From NCBI RefSeq assembly GCF_010367455.1, contig NZ_WRPR01000062.1:61706-125705 (forward strand): DNA of 64,000 nt, given 5' to 3'. Made by a program: the position numbers and the translations under genes. The notes under the pieces were generated by a model. It ran no database searches. It worked only from the letters and a program-made list of their open reading frames with translations, and was not told the origin of the DNA. Origin of the DNA: Candidatus Laterigemmans baculatus (GTDB taxonomy: Bacteria > Planctomycetota > Planctomycetia > Pirellulales > Pirellulaceae). This document shows positions 49,811 through 58,833 of the stretch, in pieces. Positions within the stretch are counted from its first letter, which is position 1, and the number at the start of each line of letters is the position of its first letter.

Positions 49811-50733
49811 CAGACCACCAAGTCCGCTTTTCGGCTGCCCCGCATCAAGTACGCGGCGAGTAGGAAAGTGACGACCAGGAATCCTACGCTCACCGCCCAC
49901 GCAAGGGTCGGTGTGGGAGCCCAACCACGGCTGGCAAAATCGACCGCCGGGTAGAGCAGCCGCCGCATTTCGGCCAGCGTGTAGCTGAGCGGATTGAGCC
50001 GCATCACCCAGCTCAGCGCGACCTGGCCGATCGTCGCCTCGGGCCCGAGGGCGGGGATCGGAAAGAAGGCGCCGCTGAGCAGCCACATCGGCATCAGCCC
50101 AAGCATCATCACGGCGTGGAATCCTTGGGTGCTGTCCATCGGCCAAGCGACGATCATCCCCAGAGCGCACATCGAGAGGGCCAGAATCGCCAGCAACCCG
50201 AGCAGCGGAAGGAACGTCCAAGCCGGCTCGATCGTCCCGAACGCGTAGGCCAAAGCGAGAAACACGATCGCTTGAACCCAAGCGATCGCGGCTCCACCGA
50301 GAATCTTGCCGAGCAGAATCGGCCAGCGTCCCACCGGAGCGACCAGCACCGCTTGCATGAATCCTTCGCGGCGGTCCTCGATCACCGAGATGGTCGCAAA
50401 AATCGCGGTGAACAGCACGATCAGCGCCACGGTGCCCGGCAGGAAGTACTCGAGAAAGCCTTGCTCCCCTGCCCCTTCGAACGAGCCGCGGAGGCCGGTT
50501 CCAAAGAGAACCCAGAACAGCAGCGGCTGGATGACCGCTGAAACGACGCGGTTCTTCTGGCGAAAGAAGCGGACCCACTCGCGGCGGGCGAGCATCCAGG
50601 CGGCGGCGAATCCGCTGGGGCGATCGGGGCTCGCCGCTCGGGTCTCCGGGACCGCTGCGGCGGCCGAGGGCGAAAGGGCCTCGGGGCGGAGTGCGGGTTC
50701 GCTCATGTCAGCATTTTCTGCGGTGGTGCTCAT
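49810..50733 (-). CDS. ABC-2 type transporter permease
   Basis: A 307-residue, six-helix permease of the ABC-2 family. After a Ser/Ala-rich N-terminus come ARREWVRFFRQKNRVVSAVI and QPLLFWVLFGTGL, then a conserved core FATISVIEDRREGFMQAVLV and VAWPMDSTQGFHAVMMLGL. It is paired with the ATPase gene that ends where this one begins (TGATG). In oxidase-assembly operons such a pair may export a copper- or haem-related factor, but the substrate is unproven. A start at the ATG 50706 is also possible. Confidence 0.92.
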   Translation of the reverse strand: MSTTAENADMSEPALRPEALSPSAAAAVPETRAASPDRPSGFAAAWMLARREWVRFFRQKNRVVSAVIQPLLFWVLFGTGLRGSFEGAGEQGFLEYFLPGTVALIVLFTAIFATISVIEDRREGFMQAVLVAPVGRWPILLGKILGGAAIAWVQAIVFLALAYAFGTIEPAWTFLPLLGLLAILALSMCALGMIVAWPMDSTQGFHAVMMLGLMPMWLLSGAFFPIPALGPEATIGQVALSWVMRLNPLSYTLAEMRRLLYPAVDFASRGWAPTPTLAWAVSVGFLVVTFLLAAYLMRGSRKADLVV

Positions 50734-51686
50734 CAGTGAGCCTCTGTCGTTTCGGCTTCGGCTGCCCAGAACCGGTGACCGGTCTTGGCGATGAATACGT
50801 CCTCCAGGCTCGGTCGGCCGACGCTGATCGTCGTGGCCGCCTCGCCCAGCCGTTCGGCCAGGGCCGGGACGAGGGCCGCGGGCGACTCGCTGCGGATCCG
50901 CACTTGCTGCTGGACCCGCTGCACGTCGGCCAGCCCCAGTTCGTCGCGGACGATCCGCTCGGTCTCGCCCGGATTGTCGCTGACGACGGTCACCAGCCCC
51001 GCACCGAGCTCGCCACGCAGCTGCTCCGGCGTCCCGGTCGAGATCACCTTGCCACCAGAAAGGATCGCAATCGCGTCGGCTTTGTCGGCTTCCTCGAGCA
51101 GGTGCGTGGTCAGCAGCACGGTCATCCCGCTCTGCGCCATCTCGGTCAGCGACTCCCACAGATCGAGCCGGGCCGCCGGATCGAGCCCGGTGCTCGGCTC
51201 GTCGAGCAGCAACACCTGCGGGCGGTGGAGCATCCCTTTGGCCAATTCGACGCGGCGCTTCATCCCGCCCGAGAGCGTCTGACAGAGGTCGCCGCGGCGA
51301 TCCACCAACCCGACCGCTCGCAGCACCTCGTCGCGACGCTGGCGAAGCGCTTCGCCGCGGAGCCCGTACAAGGCAGCCTGGCAGGCGATGTTCTCGTCGA
51401 CCGTCAGCTTCTTGTCCAAGCTCGGGGCCTGGAAGACGATCCCGATCCGCCTCCGAACCTCCAGCGGATCGCCGCTTACGTCCGCTCCCGCGACCACGAT
51501 CCGCCCGCTCTGCAGCGGCATCAAGGTCGAGATCAGCCGGAACAGCGTCGTCTTGCCACTGCCGTTGGGTCCGAGCAGCGCGAAGATCCGGCCGGCGGGA
51601 ATCTCCAGATCGATCCCAGCCAGCGCCTCGCGCGAACCGTATCGATGGGAGACGTCGGAAATCAGAATCGAAGGGTCGTGCGTCAC
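50733..51686 (-). CDS. ABC transporter ATP-binding protein
   Basis: A 317-residue ABC ATPase. All main motifs are present: Walker A GPNGSGKTTLFRLI, signature LSGGMKRRVELAKG, Walker B VLLLDEPSTGLDP and the switch histidine in LLTTHLLEEADKADA. The C-terminal ~80 residues form an extra domain typical of DrrA/NatA-type ATPases. Its partner permease follows directly. The 158-base gap before it contains a CCCTCCCC-family repeat, so it may have its own promoter rather than be read from the ctaB side. Confidence 0.95.
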   Translation of the reverse strand: MTHDPSILISDVSHRYGSREALAGIDLEIPAGRIFALLGPNGSGKTTLFRLISTLMPLQSGRIVVAGADVSGDPLEVRRRIGIVFQAPSLDKKLTVDENIACQAALYGLRGEALRQRRDEVLRAVGLVDRRGDLCQTLSGGMKRRVELAKGMLHRPQVLLLDEPSTGLDPAARLDLWESLTEMAQSGMTVLLTTHLLEEADKADAIAILSGGKVISTGTPEQLRGELGAGLVTVVSDNPGETERIVRDELGLADVQRVQQQVRIRSESPAALVPALAERLGEAATTISVGRPSLEDVFIAKTGHRFWAAEAETTEAH

Positions 51687-51748
51687 GAAGGAATCACCCG
51701 AGAGGGGCAGTATCGGCGGGATAGGCGGGACGGCTCAGGCGGGACAGT

Positions 51749-51792
51749 TACCCTCCCCCCGGGAGGGTCGGCCTCTCAGGGCCGGGGAGGGC
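51749..51792. repeat. CCCTCCCC-family repeat between ctaB and the ABC genes
   Basis: A half-length copy: taccctccccccgggagggt followed by cggcctctcagggccgggga, matching the left half of the longer element at 63768-63899. Confidence 0.88.
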
Positions 51793-51844
51793 CTGCGAGA
51801 GCTTCGGTGCGCGGCCACGATCAGCAGTTGATGCGGATGAAACT

Positions 51845-52900
51845 CTAAACCAGCGCGGTGAGGACCAGGACGATCATCGCGGCGGGAAGTTGCACCAGCG
51901 AAGCCCGCAACAGGCGCCGCGCGGTGATGTCATCGGGCTGGCGAGCAAACTGGCAGGAAGTGACCAGGAACTTCGCGGTCACAGCGACCATCGCCACCGC
52001 GGCGATCCAGCCCCACACGCTCGGCCCCCAAGTCACCGGCACGACCAGCGCCACGAGCGTCAGCATCAGCAGCGCCGAGCCCCACACGGCTTGGCGTCCA
52101 GAGCTCCGCCCACTCGGGTCGACCACCGACGTCATCCGCAGCCCGGCCGCTCCGTAGTCGTACCGGTACATCCAGGCAATCGCCATGAAGTGCGGGTACT
52201 GCCACCACAGCAAGACGCCGAACAGCAACCACCCGTGGACGTCGCCGAGCGAGCCGCCCGCCGCAGTATAACCCATCAGCATCGGCAATGCTCCAGCGAT
52301 CGCCCCGACGGTCGTGTTCCAGGGAGTCCGGGTCTTCAGCGGCGTGTAGACGGCGACATACAGAAGCCATGTCGCCACTCCCAAGGCCGCGGGAATCGCT
52401 CCCACGGTCAGGCTCAGATAGGCGGTGCCGACGACGATCAGCGCCATTCCGTACAGAGTGGCCAGCGTGCGGCCCATCCGCTCGTCCGGGAGCGGGCGAA
52501 ACCGCGTCCGCGCCATGCTCCCGTCGAGCTGCTTTTCCAAAACCTGGTTCAGCACTCCGGCGCTGCCGGCAACCAACGCCGTCCCCAGGATCAAATGCAG
52601 GAGCGGCAGGAACTGCAGATCGCGACCGGCCGCAACGACCGCGGCCATCGTCGTCACGATCAGGATCATCGTCACGATCCGGGGCTTCGTCAGCTCCAGC
52701 AAGTCCGCCGCCCAGTGACTTCGGGCCGAGACCGTTTCCGCCGCCGCTTCGACCGGCTTTACTGCCAGTTGAACGGGCTTCACCGCATGCGCCGCCGCGG
52801 GGTGAGGTGTGGTGACGGTGGATGTGACGACGCTAGCCATGCATTCTTTCCTCAGCGAGCGATTCTGCGGTCGATCGAGTACCAGTGCGTCTTCGCTCAT
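51845..52900 (-). CDS. ctaB: Protohaem IX farnesyltransferase (haem O synthase)
   Basis: A 351-residue UbiA-family prenyltransferase that converts haem B to haem O for cytochrome oxidase. Nine or so helices follow a polar N-terminus of ~65 residues. The prenyl-diphosphate motif is in LNQVLEKQLDGSMARTRFRP and the second conserved region in MYRYDYGAAGLRMTSVVDP. The start is the ATG at 52900, overlapping the haem A synthase stop by four bases; an internal ATG at 52840 would shorten the polar tail. It follows haem A synthase, so the two steps of haem A formation are adjacent. Confidence 0.94.
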   Translation of the reverse strand: MSEDALVLDRPQNRSLRKECMASVVTSTVTTPHPAAAHAVKPVQLAVKPVEAAAETVSARSHWAADLLELTKPRIVTMILIVTTMAAVVAAGRDLQFLPLLHLILGTALVAGSAGVLNQVLEKQLDGSMARTRFRPLPDERMGRTLATLYGMALIVVGTAYLSLTVGAIPAALGVATWLLYVAVYTPLKTRTPWNTTVGAIAGALPMLMGYTAAGGSLGDVHGWLLFGVLLWWQYPHFMAIAWMYRYDYGAAGLRMTSVVDPSGRSSGRQAVWGSALLMLTLVALVVPVTWGPSVWGWIAAVAMVAVTAKFLVTSCQFARQPDDITARRLLRASLVQLPAAMIVLVLTALV

Positions 52901-53973
52901 ATCATTACCCGTTTGATTCCCGCCGCCGACTCGATCGGCCCGTGGCGGAACCGCCGCAAAACGCGGAGCCAGAGCATTACGCTGCAGGCAATCAGTAGCG
53001 ATCCGATCGCGACGTGCCCGGTCACGATCAGCGACTCGGCAAACCCCTTGGACTGGATGACATACCGGGCCGCCCATGGCCAGCGATCGCTGCCAAAGGG
53101 AAATCCATAGTTGACCACCCACGTCGAGAGCCCCAGTCCAATCTGCAACGCCACCAATCCTATCAACCCTCGGGCCGGTCGCGACAGCGCTAAATCGTCG
53201 CACCGCCCGAGCCGAACGCCGACAGCGACGCTGACCAGGGCAACTATTCCGGCTGTGGCCACGTGGGTCGTCACAATGTGGCTGAATCCCACCGGAGACG
53301 TCGTCGCCTGGACATGCCGCAACTGAGCCCCGAGCAGCAACTGCAGATAACAGAGCACCGCCAGCACCCCGACCGCCCACACCATCCCCCGTCCAACAGA
53401 ATTGCGTCCGACAGAATTGCGCCCCACAGAATTGCGGCCCCTCGCCGCCGCTTCGCCCGGCTCGCCTTCCCCGACTCGCCACCACCACCGCGAGGTGACG
53501 ACGGCCAGCGTCGTGCAGAGGGCGAAAAACGCGGGGCCGAGACAACCGTGCAGCATCGCCAAAGTCCGCTGATCCAGCACGACCCGCAGCCCGCCCAGCA
53601 CTCCTTGGGCAATCACCGCCACCAACGTCGCGGCCGTCAACCCGATGATCCACCGTCGCGGCTCGGTGCGAATCGCGACCAACAGCGTGTAGATCGTCAG
53701 CAGCCCGACGAGCGAGGCGAGCAACCGGTGACCGTGCTCGATGAACAGATCAAACGGTCCGGAGAGCCAAGTCCCGATCGGATACAGAAACATGTTGTAC
53801 CCGTACGTTCCCGGCCAATCCGGGACCGCCATCCCCGCGTCGTAGGTCGTCACCAAACCGCCGATCCAAATCAGCGGCCAGACCAAACAAACGAGCAGCA
53901 CCGCACAGCGGTGGAGCCACTGGCTAGGAGTGGACGAGAGCTCGCGATCGGTGGGAGAAAGAGTCGCACTCAT
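52897..53973 (-). CDS. ctaA: Haem A synthase (COX15/CtaA)
   Basis: A 358-residue, eight-helix protein that converts haem O to haem A. The haem-ligand histidines are visible in FIEHGHRLLASLVGLLT, LAMLHGCLGPAFFALC, HIVTTHVATAG and VTGHVAIGSLLIA, in the expected paired four-helix layout. Between the halves is a polar loop with three GRNSV repeats. The ATG at 53973 is chosen because it follows the preceding gene's stop; an ATG at 53991 would overlap that gene. Adjacent to ctaB and to oxidase-assembly genes. Confidence 0.93.
   Translation of the reverse strand: MSATLSPTDRELSSTPSQWLHRCAVLLVCLVWPLIWIGGLVTTYDAGMAVPDWPGTYGYNMFLYPIGTWLSGPFDLFIEHGHRLLASLVGLLTIYTLLVAIRTEPRRWIIGLTAATLVAVIAQGVLGGLRVVLDQRTLAMLHGCLGPAFFALCTTLAVVTSRWWWRVGEGEPGEAAARGRNSVGRNSVGRNSVGRGMVWAVGVLAVLCYLQLLLGAQLRHVQATTSPVGFSHIVTTHVATAGIVALVSVAVGVRLGRCDDLALSRPARGLIGLVALQIGLGLSTWVVNYGFPFGSDRWPWAARYVIQSKGFAESLIVTGHVAIGSLLIACSVMLWLRVLRRFRHGPIESAAGIKRVMI
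53396..53440 (-). repeat. In-frame 15-bp tandem repeat (3 copies) in ctaA
   Basis: Units of acagaattgcgtccg at 53396, 53411 and 53426, the later two with small changes, encoding GRNSV pentapeptides in the cytoplasmic-loop region of haem A synthase. Confidence 0.93.
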
Positions 53974-53980
53974 GATCTGC

Positions 53981-54157
53981 TCAATGCCCATTCCTGCGTC
54001 GCGCGATTCGCTCGCCGGTCATCCCGCCGAGCACCGCTCCCGCGGCACCGAACAGAGCCCCGGGAATCATCCCGCCGAAACCGAGCGCGAACATCAGCCC
54101 CAGACCGAGCACCAGCCCGATCACCGCAAAGATCGATCGGTACGCGTCTTCGCTCAT
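53981..54157 (-). CDS. Small membrane protein (58 aa)
   Basis: A short gene of 58 codons in the oxidase-biogenesis operon. The protein starts MSEDAYRSIFAVIGLVLG and has one or two glycine-rich hydrophobic segments (IFAVIGLVLGLGLMFALGFG, then GALFGAAGAVLGGM), ending in a basic tail. The ATG at 54157 overlaps the stop of the cytochrome c gene by four bases, and the next gene starts seven bases after its stop, so the frame sits exactly between two coupled genes. No family is recognised. Codon usage and tight spacing support it as real. Confidence 0.75.
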   Translation of the reverse strand: MSEDAYRSIFAVIGLVLGLGLMFALGFGGMIPGALFGAAGAVLGGMTGERIARRRNGH

Positions 54158-55581
54158 CGCTTCGCTCCACTCTCAAAAACCACGGCCGCGACTTCGCCCC
54201 GCGCCACGGCGTCGCGAGCCCCGTCGTCGCGAGCCACGTCGTCGCGAGCCACGTCGTCGCGATCGTCGAGCGAGAGAACGTAGTCGACCAGCTGCCAAAT
54301 CTGCGTGCTGGTCAGCCCCGTCGCGGACTCCTCTTCCACCAGGTTGATCGCCGGCATGGGAGTGCCGTCGATGCCATGCAAAATTCTCAGATAGATTTCT
54401 TCCGGCGAACTGCCGCCGCGAAAACCGCCGAGCGTCAGGCGGCGAGCCGGTAACGGCCGCGGAGGAAGCGCTCCGGCGTCGAAAAATGGTTCGAGCTTCT
54501 CGCGATCCCGTGGATCCAGCCCCAGCTGCGTCGTCCACTCCTTGGTCCAGTCGTCGTAGTCGGCCAGCGGCCCCCCCCCTGCCCCGTCGACTCCATGACA
54601 GCTCGAGCAGTTGGCGATTTGGCCGTGGAACAGTTCGCGTCCCAGGGCGATCGACTTCGGCGGCGTGCTGCGAGTCAGCCGTTCCTCCGCATCGGGCTGC
54701 GGCGGGATCGTCGGAACTTGCTCGTCGGCGGTCGCCCACTCGGTGGCGATTTCCCGGATCTCGCCGGCGATCCACTCCGCCTGTTCGGCGTAGGCTGCGG
54801 CGGCCGAGTCGTGGTCCGCCGGCCGGATCAGGCGGTCGCCCAGTTCCGCAGAACTTCCCTCGCCCGAGTCGCTCGCGTAGTCAAATTCGGTGGCCGCGGC
54901 CAGCAGCAACCGCCGCTCCAGCTCGCCGCGGATCGACAGATAGACGACGTAATCGAGCAGCCCTTCGAGATCGTCCCGGTGTTCGTCTTCCACCAGAAGC
55001 TCGAACGCTGGCATTCCGGTCCCGGGCAACCCGTGGACGATCGTGTCGGCCAGATCCTCCCGCGTCGGTTTCGCACCACGCGGAGTCGACTTGTACTTGA
55101 AGACGCCGGCTCGGTAGTCGCGGGGGTAGGGATTCTGGAACAGGGCCGCTGGTCCGCGACCATCGCCGCTGATCCCGTGGCAAGCGGAACAGTGCTCGCG
55201 GTACAGCCCGACGTGAGCCCCATCGCGGTCGCTCGAAACGGCTCCGGCCGCCCGGACGAGTCGCTCGGGATCGATCAGGCCAGCCAGCGACGGGTCTTCG
55301 GCGATCGTTGCCGGCAACCGCGGAGCGTCGGGCGTGCCGAACAGATCGACGAGAATCGCCTGGACGTCGCTCTCGGCCGCGGCCAGAGGCTGATCGAATT
55401 CCTGCTCGAGTTGGGCAGCGAACACCGCGTTGGGCTCAAACGCCACCGGCCCGCGACCACACCCGCTGAGCAATAGCACGCACCCGCCGAGGAGCAGCAG
55501 AGCGCAAGCCGAGGTTGAGCGATGCAGGCTGAGGCACCTCACCGCATCGCGAGAGGTGGGAGCATTCCGGGAGCGCGACAT
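54154..55581 (-). CDS. Di-haem cytochrome c lipoprotein
   Basis: A 475-residue exported protein. The N-terminus has a lipoprotein signal ending LLLSGC (Cys41). Two cytochrome c domains follow, with haem motifs CSACH (131-135) and CSSCH (325-329). Likely distal methionines are in GTGMPAFE (first domain) and TPMPAIN (second). Near the C-terminus is a tandem VARDD array. It is the first gene of the operon for haem A synthesis and oxidase assembly; it may carry electrons to the oxidase or be involved in assembly. No oxidase structural subunit is in the window. Confidence 0.9.
   Translation of the reverse strand: MSRSRNAPTSRDAVRCLSLHRSTSACALLLLGGCVLLLSGCGRGPVAFEPNAVFAAQLEQEFDQPLAAAESDVQAILVDLFGTPDAPRLPATIAEDPSLAGLIDPERLVRAAGAVSSDRDGAHVGLYREHCSACHGISGDGRGPAALFQNPYPRDYRAGVFKYKSTPRGAKPTREDLADTIVHGLPGTGMPAFELLVEDEHRDDLEGLLDYVVYLSIRGELERRLLLAAATEFDYASDSGEGSSAELGDRLIRPADHDSAAAAYAEQAEWIAGEIREIATEWATADEQVPTIPPQPDAEERLTRSTPPKSIALGRELFHGQIANCSSCHGVDGAGGGPLADYDDWTKEWTTQLGLDPRDREKLEPFFDAGALPPRPLPARRLTLGGFRGGSSPEEIYLRILHGIDGTPMPAINLVEEESATGLTSTQIWQLVDYVLSLDDRDDVARDDVARDDGARDAVARGEVAAVVFESGAKR
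54208..54267 (-). repeat. In-frame 15-bp tandem repeat (about 4 copies) in the cytochrome c gene
   Basis: Two perfect units of gtcgtcgcgagccac at 54223 and 54238 with degenerate units on each side (54208 and 54253), encoding VARDD-type pentapeptides close to the C-terminus. Confidence 0.92.
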
Positions 55582-55748
55582 AGGGCGGCAGGGGGAAGCT
55601 GGAAAGAAAAGCGTCCTTACCAACAGAACCCAGCAGCCAGCGGCAACGCAACGCCCAATCACCGCGCCATAATGCCGCATCCCGGGGTTTGCGCGCGGCC
55701 AGGCGGCGAGAGCAAGTCGACGGTGAAGGAGAGGAACGAGAACTCACC

Positions 55749-55894
55749 TTCACACTCCCGCTTGCGGGAGGGTCGGGCTCTTAGGCCCGGGGAGGGTCTC
55801 CCATCCGACGTTTTCCCGCTCCATTCGCGAACCCCACGCCGCAGCCCATTGGCCCTCCCCGCTCGTTCCTCGCGACCCTCCCGGGGGGAGGGTG
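55749..55894. repeat. CCCTCCCC-family repeat, full-length copy
   Basis: Lies in the 416-base gap between the cytochrome c gene and the cupredoxin-like gene, in which no gene is recognised. Left end: a GGGAGGG hairpin arm followed by tcgggctcttaggcccgggg. Right end: ccctccccgctcgttcctcg then cgaccctcccggggggaggg. The middle ~50 bases differ from the other full copy at 63768-63899, so the ends are conserved and the core is variable. Confidence 0.9.
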
Positions 55895-55997
55895 ACTTTC
55901 CGGGACCGAACCCACGGCACGAAAAAAGGCCGGGGCGGTGACGCCTCGGCCTTTTCGCGTTTAGAAAGTCTTTGGGCGATTCGCCCCGGGGGGCGGC

Positions 55998-56774
55998 TTA
56001 CTTGAACGCTTCGGCGGGGATTTCGATTTCGCCCAGGTCGTTCATGCCCGGCTTGATCTTGACGTCGAACCGATTGCGGCGCCACTTCTCGGTCTTGCCG
56101 TTGATCTTCACTTCGTCGATCGAGCCGGCGGCCGCTTCGTGGGCGATGCGGAAGTTCAACTCCTCGCCAGCCGGAAGGCCTTCGATGGTGAGCACTCCAT
56201 CTTTATCGCTGACCGCCGCGTAGGGGTGGTCGAGGACGACGACGTACGCCTTCATCCAGGGGTGGATGTTGCACTCGACGGGAATTGGAGCCGGCTCGGC
56301 TTCTTCGAGCTTGACTTCCTTTTCTCCCCCCGGCGGGATCGTGAAGTTCTGCGGGTTGTTGGCAAAAAAGTTCAGGTTGGCGTTGTGGCCGACCGCGTCG
56401 GGGTTGGTGACCTTGAGCGTGTCGCCGGCCTGAGCAATCACGACGTGCGGCTCAAAGCGGCACTTGTCGTTGGCCAGCTCGTGGGTGTCGTTCGACGGAT
56501 CGGACTTCGGCAGCTTCGACCCACCACGCCCGGTGTAGACGTAGAGGATGACGTTCTGGATTCCGTTGTTCTCTTTGTTGACCAGCAGGCTCTCGTCGAC
56601 CAACGGGTGCTTGCCGCAGAACGCTTGATCCTTGTTCGGATCGATCGCCGGAGGACTCGGGGGGGCTCCGCCGTAGACGAACTTGGCTTTGAGCGTTCCG
56701 GTTTCGGCCGCCATGGCAGTCGAACTAAGCAGGGTCGCCGTAGCGGCCAGCCCCAAGAAAGTGCGTCGCATCAT
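55998..56774 (-). CDS. Cupredoxin-like secreted protein
   Basis: A 258-residue exported protein (signal LGLAATATLLSSTAMA). After a region with CGKHPLVDESLLVN it has a plastocyanin-like copper domain with ligands in GHNANLN (His130), ECNIHPWM (Cys168, His171, Met174), the classic His-Cys-His-Met set. The C-terminal ~80 residues look like a small beta-sandwich of the carboxypeptidase-regulatory type (DGVLTIEGLPAGEELNFRI). It resembles methylamine-utilisation/blue-copper proteins of planctomycetes. A role in electron transfer is inferred. It lies upstream of the cytochrome c gene but is separated by 416 bases and a repeat. Confidence 0.85.
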   Translation of the reverse strand: MMRRTFLGLAATATLLSSTAMAAETGTLKAKFVYGGAPPSPPAIDPNKDQAFCGKHPLVDESLLVNKENNGIQNVILYVYTGRGGSKLPKSDPSNDTHELANDKCRFEPHVVIAQAGDTLKVTNPDAVGHNANLNFFANNPQNFTIPPGGEKEVKLEEAEPAPIPVECNIHPWMKAYVVVLDHPYAAVSDKDGVLTIEGLPAGEELNFRIAHEAAAGSIDEVKINGKTEKWRRNRFDVKIKPGMNDLGEIEIPAEAFK

Positions 56775-57086
56775 GGGTATTCGTTCCCCGAGCCAGGTAG
56801 GGTAGGTTGCTTGCGGTGCTTCGCAGCCGATCTGCAAAGCGACTGCAAAAGAAACAGGCGATGGTCGAACAGGTGAGACCTCGACCACCGCCTCTTCAAA
56901 TTAGCTACTTGTGAGCGGAGTGCCATACCGAGGTGGGATGAATGGTATAGGCGGACGATCCTCCGCTGGTGGGTAGATGAGTCATTATAAGTACCGCGGC
57001 GGGCAGAATCCAGCCCTTGGAGGCGGATTAGTGGCAGATCGTGGCCCAGCAGCGGTGGCTCACCCATCGACTCGCGCGAACTTTTT

Positions 57087-57164
57087 GAGCCGTAGGCGCT
57101 AGCCTCGGGCCTCGCAGCCCTGCATTTTCCGCTGCAGAACCCGCGGCTAGCGCCGTCGGCTCAG
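57087..57164. repeat. GCTAGC-family inverted repeat upstream of purD
   Basis: Nearly identical to 42604-42679: gagccgtaggcgctagcc, a spacer, then ggctagcgccgtcggctc. It is in the 535-base gap between the divergent cupredoxin and purD genes. Apart from this repeat I see no gene in the gap, only space for promoters. Confidence 0.92.
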
Positions 57165-57309
57165 GGTTTCCCGACAGGACCCAAAGACCGTCGAACGGCC
57201 CGGTTCCGGCGGTGGACGCTACCGGTGAAGCTGGGAAAGCGGTACGTTTTGGCGGGAAAGCCCCCTTCTCGATCATTGGCAGAGTTTGCGTCTACGGAGT
57301 CGCGCGGTA

Positions 57310-58599
57310 ATGAAGGTTTTGATTGTCGGTAACGGAGGTCGCGAGCACGCGTTGGCATGGAAGATTAAGGCCAGCCCGCGCGTCCGACACGTCTATGTCG
57401 CCCCAGGAAACGCGGGCACGGCAGTCGACGCGATCAACGTTCCGATTCCCGCCAGCGACCACGCCGGGCTGATCAAGTTCGCCAAGGAGAACGAGATCGA
57501 TTTCGTCGTCGTCGGCCCCGAAGCTCCGCTGGTCGCCGGCTTGGTCGACGATCTGCAAGCGGCCGGGATCCGCGCGTTCGGACCTTCGAAAGCGGCAGCC
57601 GAGCTCGAAGGGAGCAAAGTCTTCTGCAAAAACTTGCTCCGCCAAGCCGACGTCCCGACGGCCGACTACCAAACCTTTCGCGACGCCGGCGATGCAATCC
57701 GCTACATCAAGGACCGCTACGCTGAACCCGATGCCAGCTGCCCGGTGGTCGTCAAAGCCGATGGCTTGGCGGCAGGCAAAGGCGTCATCGTCTGCTCGAA
57801 CCGCCGCGAGGCCCTCGAGGCGATCGAGCGGATCGCCGGGAGCCGCGAGTTCGGTGCCGCCGGCGATCGGCTGATCATCGAAGAGCGGCTGAGCGGTCCC
57901 GAAGTGAGCATCTTGGCGATCACCGATGGGAGCACGATCCTGACCCTCCCCTCGGCCCAGGACCACAAGCCCGCGTTCGACGGCGACCAAGGACCCAACA
58001 CCGGTGGAATGGGCGCTTACTGCCCCACTCCGATCGTCGACGCCGAGATGGTCGCCAAGATCGAAGCCTCGATCCTGGTCCCGGTCGTGCACGCGATGAA
58101 ACGCTCGCGGCGCCCGTTCCGCGGCGTCCTCTACGCCGGGCTGATGATCACCGCCGCCGGCCCCAAAGTGCTGGAGTTCAACGTTCGCTTTGGCGACCCC
58201 GAATGCCAGCCGCTGCTGATGCGACTCAAGGGAGACCTGGTCGACATCATCGAAGCGGTCATCGACGGTCGCTTGGACCAGCTCGATCCGCCCGAGTGGG
58301 ATCCGCGCCCCGCCGTCTGCGTCGTGATGGCCAGCGAAGGATATCCGGGCGAGTACGAAACGGGCCGCGTCATCACTGGACTCGACCGGGCCGCCGAGCT
58401 CGAGAACGTGAAAGTCTTCCACGCCGGAACCGCCGAGCAGGACGAAGATGTCGTCACCGCCGGAGGACGCGTGCTGGGAGTCACCGCGATTGGCCAAACG
58501 ATCAGCGCCGCCAAACTCCAAGCCTACCGAGCGGTCCGAGAAATCCGCTGGCCCGGAGCCTGGTGCCGAAAAGACATCAGCGACAAGGCATTGGAATAG
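57310..58599 (+). CDS. purD: Phosphoribosylamine-glycine ligase
   Basis: A 429-residue ATP-grasp enzyme of de novo purine synthesis that joins glycine to phosphoribosylamine. The start MKVLIVGNGGREHALAWKI is family-typical. Other motifs: VVGPEAPLVAGLVDDL, PVVVKADGLAAGKGV and TGGMGAYCPTP, with the metal-binding LEFNVRFGDPECQ. Length and motifs look complete. The ATG at 57310 is chosen over the ATG 24 bases upstream because it begins the conserved core. It stands alone, followed by a 234-base gap holding an inverted repeat. Confidence 0.97.
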   Translation: MKVLIVGNGGREHALAWKIKASPRVRHVYVAPGNAGTAVDAINVPIPASDHAGLIKFAKENEIDFVVVGPEAPLVAGLVDDLQAAGIRAFGPSKAAAELEGSKVFCKNLLRQADVPTADYQTFRDAGDAIRYIKDRYAEPDASCPVVVKADGLAAGKGVIVCSNRREALEAIERIAGSREFGAAGDRLIIEERLSGPEVSILAITDGSTILTLPSAQDHKPAFDGDQGPNTGGMGAYCPTPIVDAEMVAKIEASILVPVVHAMKRSRRPFRGVLYAGLMITAAGPKVLEFNVRFGDPECQPLLMRLKGDLVDIIEAVIDGRLDQLDPPEWDPRPAVCVVMASEGYPGEYETGRVITGLDRAAELENVKVFHAGTAEQDEDVVTAGGRVLGVTAIGQTISAAKLQAYRAVREIRWPGAWCRKDISDKALE

Positions 58600-58624
58600 G
58601 CGGGTCGGAAGGCGCGGTCGGAGA

Positions 58625-58828
58625 GGGGCCACGGAAGGACACGGAAAAGCACGGAAGGAAACAGGGGAGAAGCGGGAGAGAGGTGGGGAGGGATCAAAAG
58701 CCTCGCCCCTTGGGTTTGATCGTGCTCCTCGCCTCAAACGTCTCGTCCCTCTCCTCCAATTCCCGCTTTTTCCGCAGCAACCTTACCTCTCTCTTTCTTC
58801 CGTGCTTTTCTGTGTCCTTCCGTGGCCC
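58625..58828. repeat. Inverted repeat downstream of purD
   Basis: Arms of about 31-35 bases, 58625-58659 and 58798-58828, are near reverse complements; each contains ccacggaaggacacgg or its complement and gcacggaa. They enclose about 140 bases with no recognisable gene. The pair lies between convergent purD and comEC, so one function may be termination. Confidence 0.88.
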
Positions 58829-58833
58829 CCCGC

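Noticed and set aside
53263..54453. Long plus-strand frame opposite the haem A synthase and cytochrome c genes
   Set aside because: Composition (Arg/Gln/His-rich) is that of an antisense shadow and it crosses three well-supported genes.
55749..55894. Possible insertion sequence
   Set aside because: No transposase or reading frame lies between the conserved ends; at most it is a non-autonomous element.
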